A stretch of 64,000 nucleotides of DNA from Homarus americanus (lineage: Eukaryota; Arthropoda; Malacostraca; Decapoda; Nephropidae): positions 8,245,207 through 8,309,206 of the forward strand of contig NW_024722158.1 of the NCBI RefSeq assembly GCF_018991925.1, read 5' to 3'. A model generated the notes under the pieces. The model was not told where the DNA came from, did not search any database, and saw only the letters and a list, made by a program, of their open reading frames with translations. The translations under genes were made by a program, and so were the position numbers. Below are positions 54,914 through 64,000 of this stretch, in pieces (position 1 is the stretch's first letter; each line of letters starts with the position of its first letter).

Positions 54914-57900
54914 TTATCACAGAGAGTGGCTTGGCTCTGCAAGGGATGACCCAGGTGGAGCTGAGGCACTCTATTTTTCCCTACTTAATGATTTGGAAAA
55001 AATAATCAAACACCCTACATGCGTTCCTGATCAACACGATCAACTTGCTAACATTCTTGATCTTCGTTTTACCTCTAACCTCTCACACTATTCATACTCA
55101 ATTTCTGCCCCCTTAGGGTCTTCTGATCACATTCTTATTTCTATTAAATCAAACTGGGCACAACCACCTCCCCCACCCCCCTCTAAATGTCAACTATGGC
55201 ACTATCGGAGGGCAAGCTGGCAATCCTTGCGATAAATCTTCACCGACTTTCCCTGGGATGAATGTTGCTTTTCAACTTGGGACGCCTCGGTATGTGCTGA
55301 CAGCATTGCTGGGGTTATACAGGGTGGTATGAGCGCATTTATCCCATCTTCTACCAAATCTTTCACATTACAATCATGGTTTGATCGCTCCTGCTCTCTT
55401 GCACGCAGGGTGAGAGATAGGGCATATCGAGCTATGAAACTATCTCCTTCTCCTATTACCCACACCTCTTTCATTACTTCTAGGAATCGTTGTAAAGTTA
55501 TTCTTCGTAGGGCCAAATGGAATTTTATAAAAAGAAAGACCGCTGTCCTGACTAATTCTTCCTCTAGCAAATCTTTCTGGTCCTTAACCAAAAACATCTG
55601 TAACAACTTCTGCACTCCTTCGTTTACTCCTCTCTTCCGACCTGATAACTCTATAGCCAACTCTCCCCCTAACAAAGTCAATCTCTTTGGCACTTTATTC
55701 TCCTCTAATTCCACCTTAGACGATTCCCACTCTATTCCTCCTACCCCTGCTCCCCCTACTGAACCTGTGCACTTTCCTATAATCTCCACTCACAGGGTTG
55801 CCGGTGTGTTATCCAGGTAAGATGTGAGTAAGGAGCATGGACGGGACGGAATACCCCCACGTGTTTTGAGGGAGTGTGCTGAAGCTCTGGCCCCTGTGCT
55901 TGCTCACCTCTTTGGCCTCTGCCTCAAAACCCAAACTTTTCCTTCTTCTTGGAAGCATGCCTTGGTTCAGCCCATCCCAAAGAAGGGTGACCATTATAAT
56001 CCCTCTAACTATCGCTCCAGTGCCCTAACTTCATCCCTCAACTAAGATTTTCGAAACTATCTTGAACTCTCATTTTCTCCGTCATCTTGAATGCCATTCT
56101 CTTTTGTCGGATCACCAGTATGGCATTCGCCAGGCGAGATCTACTGGTAATCTGCTCTCCTATTGCACCAATCTTTGGTCAACCTCTCTTAGGGATTATG
56201 GGGAAACTGTCGCTGTGGCCCTCAACATCTCCAAAGCATTTGGCAGGGTATGGCACAAGTCTTTACTTTCTAAACTTCCCTCTTTTGGTTTCTCTCCTCC
56301 ACTTTGTTTTCTAATCTCTAGTTTCCTTGAGAACCGATCCATGGTGGTTGTTGTCGAGGGACCGATCTCTCGCTCTTTCTCTGCCAATAGTGGTGTCCCA
56401 CAAGGTTCTGTTCTTTCACCTACTCTCTTCCTTCTTTTTATCAATCATTTACTTCACACTACAACTAATTCTATCCATTCTTACGCTGATGATTCTACTC
56501 TTCACGCTTCTTCACATTTTCCCCGTCCTCCTAACTCTCAACTAGATCTGTTTCTAGAGCTGCTATCATTACTTCTATCAATGCGGATCTGTGCAGCATC
56601 TCTGAATGGGGAGGTACAATCTTGGTTAAATTCAATAGTAATAAAACTCAGTATTTACCAATTACACTTTCTAAATTAGATGATCTCCCACCAATTACAT
56701 TTCAGGATGCTATAATTCTGCCAAATTCTGAAATAAATATGTTAGGCCTTGTAATGACCACGGTCATACACGTCAGTTAACATAAAATTAGCCGATTCAT
56801 ATTACACTCAATAGCCCACAAAACATGTAGCTATGCTTTCTTATTGAAGTTCCCCATCTGAAGAGTCCATTTTCTCAGCGCTTCAGGACGCCTGAGTCTG
56901 CTGTTTTCCCTCAATCGTGAATGTTAATGTGTGTTCCACGCCGCCATATTAATTCAGTTTAACTTTGTCAATTTTGTGAATATCAGTGTTCATGTTTTAA
57001 CATAGTAACTTCTGTGCCAATTAAGTCGAGTAACGTAGAGATTTAGATTTCGTCTGGACCGTTGCCAGACGTATGTTTGTTTAGTGAAGTTAAATATTCA
57101 CTCCCTCTGTGATTTCTCCTCCACGTCTCCAGTGTGTTGAGCTGAATACTCATCGGCTACCGTGGGTCGGTAGCCGGGTTGGACGATGCCGTTAATTCGA
57201 CAGGATCAAACTGTGAAGTCCTGCAAATCAGGCCCCAGCTCCCTTGGCGTGTGTCGGTCTACAACCGACCCCCTAACAGCGATCTTCATTTGTTATGGAG
57301 ACACCTGGGATATATACCCTGGGGCACTCCTCACAGTTACATGGGCCTAAGTATTATTGTATCTTGACTGAGGGATTAACTAACAGAAATATGGAAATCC
57401 CAGGTTAAGTAGTGAACCCATAAATGTTGATATTACCAGGAAATATGTTATGTGAGTTGAGTACATGAACTGAAGGAAAAGTATCATGTTCATGCCGATA
57501 GAACGTGATGTTATAAGTTGATTTGGGATAGTGTCAAGTGTGTCATATTATCCACTTGCAGTAACAATGGAATAATATATTGATTGTTAAATGTTGTAAC
57601 CAAGAATTGAAGATATAGTTTGTTACTTATAAAGGTAAGACCTGCGGGTCCAGTGTTATTGACAGTGTGTAGTAATTTCTAAATCTTACTTGTCAAAGAA
57701 ACAATACAACAGTTGTCTAATGAAGTAATGAGTAATAGTTGGTGAATGGTATAATAAGTACTTGGAGTTGTTTAATGATATAATAAGTACTTGAAGTGTT
57801 TAATGAATTAATAAGCAATTGTGGGTCTATTTGATCAATGGTACAGTAAGACCTGAGAGTCCAGTTTTGTCTGGGTGAATTTAAGTCACATCATATTCAC

Positions 57901-58159
57901 TCACTGTGTTAATAAATATTGAATTAGTTATCTACGAGTATCACCACTCTACTCCTTCTAAACATTGGTTCCCAGAAAATAATACTTACTCACGTGCCTA
58001 TACATCTACCACACTACCCAAAAGCTTTCCATGAGTCATGTTACATACTAAAAAGCTGGGTGGTGGCATTTACCCTTTGTAAGTATAATAAGTGTTGTAC
58101 TAAGAATAACATGGTTCCCCAGACTAGCCCATGTATGAGAATATAAGTAAAACAGAGTA

Positions 58160-58815
58160 CAGTAAAAGTCCAAAAATCCGGATGCCAGAAATCCGGACCA
58201 CCCGAGAATCCGAACTATTCGAAAACTCAAATTTTTTAACTTTATTTTTTTTTTTAATTTAGCTGGCTTTTGTGTGTATGTGTGCATGCGTGAGCGCGAC
58301 AGCTGCACAGCGGCAACAAGCGACCACAAGGTCGCCACTTTAAAAAAAGCAATCAAACTGTGATAACGTATGTAATTTTGAGTCCTACTGTTTCCATTTC
58401 AGAGTACTGTACAAGCCCATAATAATGGCTCCTAAAGTAGATAAACTTTGTTATGTGAAGAGAAGAAGAACACGTTGAAATTGAGTGACAAACTTGAAAT
58501 AATTAAGAAACTAGAACGTGGTGTGAGCAATACTATTCTAATGGAAACATATGACATTGGAAAGTCTACAATTTATGATATAAAAAAGGCAAAGAATAAA
58601 ATTTTTGAATTCACAGCTTTATCTTTAAAACTGCTCGTTTTGATAAATGAAGCATGCTATATTTGCTAATGAATAAACTATCAAAATGTACCTGTTCATC
58701 TCTTCTTTATTCCTCCTTAAATTTGAATTTTAAAAGTACTGCCTGAGAATCCGGAAAATCCAAAAATCCGGACCGACCCAATCCCCAAGCAGTCCGGATT
58801 TTTGGACTTCTACTG
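58160..58815 (+). mobile_element. Tigger-derived MITE (family beta), copy 2
   Basis: Ends CAGTAAAAGTCCAAAAATCC and the inverted GGATTTTTGGACTTCTACTG, with TA on both sides (58158-58159, 58816-58817). The paralogous solo LTR at 63094-63095 lacks it. Inverted relative to copy 1. Confidence 0.94.
58425..58669 (+). pseudogene. HTH peptide of MITE beta-2, frameshifted
   Basis: ATG at 58425 gives MAPKVDKLCYVKRRRTR and then a stop, owing to a one-base deletion relative to copy 1. The other frame continues with KKNTLKLSDKLEIIKKLERG, STIYDIKKAKNK and a longer tail to 58669. It matches the intact 58-aa peptide at 14704-14880. Confidence 0.8.
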
Positions 58816-60170
58816 TAAATACTTCAGAAAGGTAAGTACATATAAATTTAGAAAATATAATATACAGTATATGAAAAGAAATGGAAGACTTGGAAAGTAT
58901 AAGAAAAGACAGATAAGACATGTAAGTAAATTGTGGAACTAAAGACAGCCTAGAAATTATTAAATAACTACACCATGAAGGTTTAATCTAAAGAACATAA
59001 GTAACTAAGGAAAGAATTACTTATATAAGAATATAAGCAAGAATATAAAATACATTTATAAATAAAGACTTGAAGAATAATAACAGAAAACAATATCTGG
59101 AGAGTAAATTATAAAGAGAAAGAAATGGCCCGTTACAGCCTCACCATTTCTCCAATATGTCCTGGAAATCACACATCCTTAATATAGCTAAAGCTGCCTC
59201 CCAAAAATTGGGAATGCTGTACAGATGCCGTAGCTCCTTCACTACTGAGCAGTTGCTCCACGTATATAAGAGATTCATTTGTCCTAACTTGGAGTACTGT
59301 TCTCATATCTGGGGTGGCTCTTCTGTCCAACTGTTAGTTAGGGTGGATTCAAAGGCATTTCGTCTTATTAACTCTCCTCCTTTAGTCGAAAATCTCTCTT
59401 CCCTTTCTCTTCACCGCAATGTAGCTTCACTCTCTCTCTTTTACAGGTACTTTAACGGGCAATGTTCGGTGGATTTGACATCCTGTGTACCGCCGGCAAG
59501 GCCGTGGGCCCATAACAAACGTCATGCCCGCAGTACCCACCGTTTCTCTGTGGATGTCGGTCACACGAGAATAACTCGTTAAAAGTACCTCCTTCTTTCC
59601 TCACACAGCCAAACTGTGGAATGCTCTGCCTCCTTCTGTGTTTCCATACTTATACAATCTGTCTCACTTTACAAAGCTGGTTTTCCGGCATCTCCATGGT
59701 GTTGATTAACACAGTGTACAGTGTAACCTTTTTCTTCTCTATTTTCAGTTTCCTTCTGTTCCTATTTCCCCCACCCCCCCAACAGGCCCCGTTGTGGGTC
59801 ATTTGACCTGTGCCCGAGTGGGCTAATTCCAGTAGAAAAAACCCAGAATAAAGTACTGTACCCTGTACAGTATTTAATAAGAGGCAACAACTTTTTAGGT
59901 CAATTGATAGTATCACACCGGACTTTATTTTTATATTAAAAATTGCTTTTTCCCTTTGGTTTTTGATGAGTTTCGAATGAATTTGACATCCGTTTCCTCC
60001 GGAAATCACTTCTTTTTTTTGTTTTTGTTTTTTTAGATACCCCCTCCCCAACAATCATAGCGGAAAAAGTTGGATTTTCTTTCTTTTTTGAATAAATCAA
60101 ATAAATAAAATACTAACCAACCAACAAAACCTAACCTAACCCTCCATTCTTCATGCCCCCACATCTTACC

Positions 60171-60383
60171 TTAATCTGTAAAACTATTGTGACACCACCA
60201 AACATGCTGTTCTTCGGGCAGTGTACACTGGTTATTACACTTTGGACAAAGAACTATATTCGGTAATACATGTACACCGCATTTTCTAAAAAAAAGAAAT
60301 TGCCTCACTATTTTTCTGGTGTAACTCTGCAAAGGGAGCAAAATAATCATTCTCACAATGTCGGCACAGCTCGTCCAACTCAA
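60171..60383 (-). pseudogene. zinc-ribbon exon of a multi-copy gene, copy 2
   Basis: The 70-aa minus ORF ends VLCPKCNNQCTLPEEQHVWW and CHNSFTD, then TAAG|GTAAGA. It is paralogous to 1866-2374: FF-R...HGV....V.CPKC.N.C....QH.W..H is shared. Again the stop abuts a donor and a TAACC-type run lies beyond. Similar TTTCCGCTGGAAAT text is found on both sides (about 59995 and 60660). Function unknown; a zinc-binding N-terminus of a transposase is one possibility. Confidence 0.4.
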
Positions 60384-60761
60384 ATCTCAGCTCCTGACCC
60401 ACCCACTCATTGTTCAGAGGCTATAAAAAAAAAAAAATCTTGCCCAATTAAAATACTCCTATCGCTATAGCCAATAAGAAACTTCCACTTCACCAGTCCC
60501 CCACATGCGCTGTAGACGCTTAAGAAGCGAACATGGAGGTCTGGAGCGATGCGTGAGTGGGTGTCAGACATACTCCACCAGATGTAAACAGGACATGGCG
60601 ACACTTGTGAATGAGCAAAAGTAATAATATTGAAAAATTAATATCTCGGTTATCCTTAATTTCCGCTGGAAATATCATAGAAGTGTCTAAACATTATGAA
60701 ACACATATTAATAACAACAAAATAAAGTCCGGAGTAAAATTATAAATTCACCACTTTTTAT

Positions 60762-61063
60762 ACTGTTACTGTACTGTATTTTTTTTTTTTTTTAATTTAT
60801 CGTTTTTATACATTTAGTACATTCACTGTAGGCTGAAGTAGCATTCATAATTTTTGCATTATTATTGAAAAATTAAACAATAACCATGACCCCGAGGAAA
60901 GTGTTTGGTATACATAAGGGTGATGAGATGGTGAACCCTAAGACCATATCAGTGAACTAAAAGTAAGAATACAGTACTGTACTTTACGTACGTTACTTTT
61001 TCAAATTAATTTTAATTAAAAAACATGTATTTCTTCCATAAAACTTAGATACATTGGTGTTGT
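60762..61063 (+). other. possible left part of the element hosting solo LTR 2
   Basis: After a poly-T run the sequence contains ATGACCCCGAGGAAAGTGTT, opening a short frame MTPRKVFGIHKGDEMVNPKT. The DNA after the LTR (63499-63612) ends in a theta-type terminus. The two sides could belong to one Tigger-like element split by the LTR, but the left terminus was not identified. Confidence 0.25.
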
Positions 61064-63298
61064 TGTAATGACCACGGTCGTACACGTCAGTTAACGCCAA
61101 AATCAAATGATTCATATTACGCTCAATAGCCCACAAAACATGTACCTCTACTTTTATTTTGAGTCCTCCACCTGAGGAGTCCGTTTTCTCAACACTTCAA
61201 GACGCCTCAGTCCTCCGTTATCCCATTTTCTCTGACTTACTGAAACCAACCTCTCTATATAATGAATTTGAATGTGAGAGAGAACACCTTTGTTTTGAGT
61301 CAACTTAGATATGTCTGTTTACAGTTGGAACATTCAAGATCCATTGTGAGTGGTGTTGAACGCTTCAACTGTCCTTATTGTTAGTAAGACGTGTCAAGTA
61401 AGCGAGTGTTGAGTTTGCCAGTTAGAGTGGCGTATTTTAGGTCGTCCGTGGGGATAACCATGGGTTTCTGATCGCTACTGAAGTTATATTGTTTTGTCGC
61501 CCCGACATCAGAGAATCTGATGTTCATAGTTTAGTTAGTGTCAGTTGTCTATTTAAGAAAGTTATTGATCTTCTGAACAGTTCCTGTCAAACTCAAAATT
61601 CTCCAAGATTTAACGGCCGTTTGACCGGGGATGTGGTTTGCGGGCAGGTCAATAGAGTTGCGAACGCATATATAACTTCAATTCACCTCATTACTGACAA
61701 ACTCAATCTCTGATTAAATCATAAACATAGATGTAGAAAATTAGCCTGATCTGTGACACTGACGGTCACAGCTAGGTGTCCAACGACTACTGTGAATAGA
61801 GGGTATATTGTTAGTGAAATTAGTCTTTCTAGTAGGAATATGCCCTCAGGCCCGTATATATGCAGGCGCGCGAGGAAAAATTACTCCCTCTGTGATTTCT
61901 CCTCCACGTCTACAGGTATGTTCACGTGTGTTCCACGCCGCTATATTAACTCAGTTTAACTTAGTCATTTTTGCGAATATCAGTGTTCATGTTTTAACAT
62001 AGTACTTTCAGTGCCAATTAAGTCAAGTAAAGTAGAGCTCTAGCTATCGTCTGAACCGGTGCCAGACGTATGTTTTGTATAGTGAAGTTAAATATTCACT
62101 CCCTCTGTGATTTCTCCTCCACGTCTACAGACGCTGTTGTGGGGGTTAGCAACACTCCTGAGGTTCGGGAGCCGCCTATGGGCACGATGTCTCTCGAAAG
62201 ACGTCTTTAAGGTGGCGAGATTAGAATCCCAGGGCGAGATTCCTTGGCAGACGCCACGGCCCACCGCCACGAGTCAACTTTTCCCGGGCCAGGCGCTCCG
62301 AGCTAGCGAGCGAGCCTGTAAACAACTCTGGCCCACTGAATCCGTCATATGATCATGGTCTATCTACTGTTCTTGGTTATATGTATGGAGCCGGATTAAT
62401 ATCCATGCTTAGGGATGACTAGCAGAAATATAGTCATCCCAGGTTAAGTATTGAACCCCTGAATGAGAGTTCAAGGTACCAGGTGGTTCCTTGTGAAATG
62501 ATAAGAAGTATGGTATGTTACTAATTGTGGAACTGCCCAGTGTGTTATGTATTCAGCTGTAGTACCCATGAAAGAATAACCTGAGAGTATCATGCTCTAA
62601 TCAAGAAGTGGAGAGGTAATTTGTTACTTGTTAAAGTAAGACCTGAGGGTCCAGTGATGGCTTGTGAATAATAGTACGGAATCTCATGTATCAAGGTAAT
62701 GATATCCCAATTGTCTAATAAAGTAATGAGTATTTGGAGGTGTTGAATGAGGTAATAAGCTCTTGAAGTGTTTGATGATTTAATAAGTTAAATGCGGTTC
62801 TGTTTAGCCTGAGTGAATTTAAGATGCATCTTCTCCACTCACTTGTTAATAAATATTGAATTAGTAAACTACGAGTATCACCACTCTACTCCTTCTACAC
62901 ATTGGTTCCCAGAAAATAATACTTACTCACGTGCCTAGACATCTACCACACTACCCAACAACTTTCCATGAGTTAGGTTATATAATGAAAAGTCTGGGTG
63001 GTGGCAGCTACCCTTTGTAAGTATAAAAAGTGTTGTACAAGGATAACATGGTTCCCCAGACTAACCCATGTATAAGAAAGACATAAAACAAAGTATACTT
63101 CCGAAAGGTAAGAACATTGAAACTGAGAATATAATATATATATATGAAAGGAAATGACAAGGAAGAACATTGACTTGGAAAACATAAGCAGAGAAGCATA
63201 AGAGTTACTTATATAAGAATATATAAGAATATAAGGTATATAGAGATAAAGAACATATCAGAATATGAGCAAGAATACATAAGAATAAGAATACATAA

Positions 63299-63345
<47 letters not shown>

Positions 63346-63494
63346 AAGAATTGAAGAAGGATAAGTATATAAAACAGGGTACTCATTGGAAAGAGTACTA
63401 CACAGAACATATAAGTATATGAATAAATAGAATACTAACAGAAAAGAATAGCTGGATGGTAAATTATTGAAAAGAGAAAACTTGGCCCGTTACA
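61064..63494 (+). mobile_element. solo LTR, copy 2
   Basis: Begins TGTAATGACCACGGTC and ends GGCCCGTTACA, flanked by TTGT (61060-61063, 63495-63498). It is the same family as 56750-59137 but has about 680 bp extra near 61225-61910. CTCCCTCTGTGATTTCTCCT is present twice (near 61884 and 62098) against once in copy 1. Both share CCAGAAAATAATACTTACTC and the AAGAATATAAG-rich 3' third. A (TA)n tract is at 63301-63342. No long ORF matches a retroviral domain. Confidence 0.9.
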
Positions 63495-63498
63495 TTGT

Positions 63499-63612
63499 GC
63501 TCTTTTTTTGTTTAAAATGGCGATCTTTTTGGAAAAATTTGATCTAAGGTGGACAACCTCTTATACCGGACACCCCTTCCCCCCAATTAGTCCGCCTTAG
63601 TGAGGTTTTACC
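63499..63612. mobile_element. right end of a Tigger-like element (family theta)
   Basis: The tract after the LTR ends AATTAGTCCGCCTTAGTGAG then GTTTTACC before ATA, the inverted form of the terminus at 44649. It directly precedes MITE gamma copy 6. Confidence 0.45.
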
Positions 63613-63615
63613 ATA

Positions 63616-63925
63616 CAGCTCCTCCCTGACTTACAACCTACCCGACTTACGACCACCCGCACTTATGACTTGCCTCAGTCGTACCAAAATTTTGTCAAAT
63701 TAAGTATTTTCGAGTCCCAACGTCAGTACACAGAAAAATTTTTTGTTTGTAATTCACTTTACAAGGGCTAGCAAGCATAAAAGTGAGAGTTTTGTGGTGC
63801 TGAGAAGAGAAAAGAGACCCATTTTAGATTTTCTATGTATTATTTAAGCATTTTCGACTTACGACCATTTCGACTTACGACCTGGATTTGTTTCCCTAAC
63901 CCCGTCGTAAGTCGGGGAGGAGCTG
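63616..63925 (+). mobile_element. MITE family gamma, copy 6
   Basis: 310 bp, from CAGCTCCTCCCTGACTTACA to GTCGGGGAGGAGCTG, flanked by TA (63614-63615, 63926-63927). Has a short duplication of TTTCGACTTACGACC near the right end. Confidence 0.92.
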
Positions 63926-64000
63926 TATTAGCTTTATATGAGAGAAACTATTTAGCCTAATCTGAAGGATACAAATTACTGTTTAAAACATATAAAGCAC

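Larger units (their letters stand above)
56750..59137 (+). mobile_element. solo LTR, copy 1 (in LINE-C), carrying MITE beta-2
   Basis: Begins TGTAATGACCACGGTC and ends GGCCCGTTACA (TG...CA ends with TGTAA/TTACA inverted tips), flanked by the 4-bp duplication GCCT (56746-56749, 59138-59141). LINE-C coding sequence resumes directly after. The LTR is about 1.73 kb without the 656-bp MITE. A TTAATAAATATTGAATTAG polyadenylation-type signal lies at about 57910. No internal region, primer site or pol is adjacent, so it is a solo LTR. Confidence 0.9.
54915..59835 (+). pseudogene. LINE-C ORF2, interrupted by a solo LTR
   Basis: The first part (54915-56749) carries the endonuclease end (SAPLGSSDHILISIK), a linker, and RT ([64 protein letters not shown]). 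The catalytic YADD box is intact, but the motif-A aspartates are changed (NISKAFGRVWH). After the LTR (56750-59137) the ORF resumes: MSWKSHILNIAKAASQKLGM, LEYCSHIWGG, and finally SVFPYLYN and RHLHGVD with stop near 59710. A short 3' UTR (to about 59835) ends A-rich. I/Jockey-group by style. The copy is 5' truncated against LINE-B. Confidence 0.87.

Noticed and set aside
61489..62352. Short ORFs in solo LTR 2 (for example 61489-61713)
   Set aside because: Not conserved in solo LTR 1 and without motifs.
56750..63494. One LTR retrotransposon with 56750-59137 and 61064-63494 as its two LTRs
   Set aside because: Each copy has its own 4-bp duplication and the sequence between them is the continuation of LINE-C plus other DNA.

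Overview
This window looks like repeat-dense, AT-rich nuclear DNA of an invertebrate animal. A decapod-type arthropod is my best guess, from the mix of LINEs, Tigger/pogo elements and short TAACC-type motifs, but the species cannot be fixed from the sequence. There are no bacterial operons, rRNA genes or CRISPR arrays. One run of 100 N (49790-49889) marks an assembly gap.

The clearest host gene is on the minus strand: a CRAL-TRIO (alpha-tocopherol-transfer-protein/clavesin-like) gene. Four exons with GT-AG boundaries and matching phases are visible: 35837-36030, 35517-35627, 27215-27359 and a predicted last exon 24885-24928. The N-terminal exons lie outside the window or were not found. Its roughly 8 kb intron is filled by a piggyBac element nested in a MITE, another MITE, a tandem duplication and a decayed uncharacterised transposase-like gene.

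Layout. 1-1634: LINE ORF1 with zinc knuckles (minus). 1870-2780: small zinc-ribbon exon, paralogous to 60171-60383. 3650-4290: a hairpin and a short inverted-repeat element. 4428-9446: two LINE families abutting, with a head-to-head pair of the second. 11142-12940: Tigger element with intact catalytic core but no complete DNA-binding domain. 13386-18308: MITE/LINE/MITE nest, then a MITE nest, then a tRNA-derived SINE with a long TA tail. 18600-24880: non-coding repeats and presumed 3' flank of the CRAL-TRIO gene. 24885-36030: the CRAL-TRIO locus. 36406-38540: MITEs and a LINE tail. 38561-44051: a gag/protease-only LTR retrotransposon (minus). 46342-50375: a remarkable 4 kb foldback-like palindrome of tandem repeats around the gap. 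50376-54913: LINE with a 1.6 kb mini-LTR element inserted. 54915-59835: a second LINE interrupted by a solo LTR that itself carries a Tigger-derived MITE. 61064-63494: a second solo LTR. 63616-63925: a MITE.

Much of the window can be read as an insertion history. Paralogous empty sites within the same window prove several insertions: the two 0.65 kb Tigger MITEs, the piggyBac element and the LTR inside the LINE. The Tigger relatives are striking because separate elements keep separate pieces of a transposase: catalytic domain only, DNA-binding helix-turn-helix only, or C-terminal PCNA-box-like tail only.
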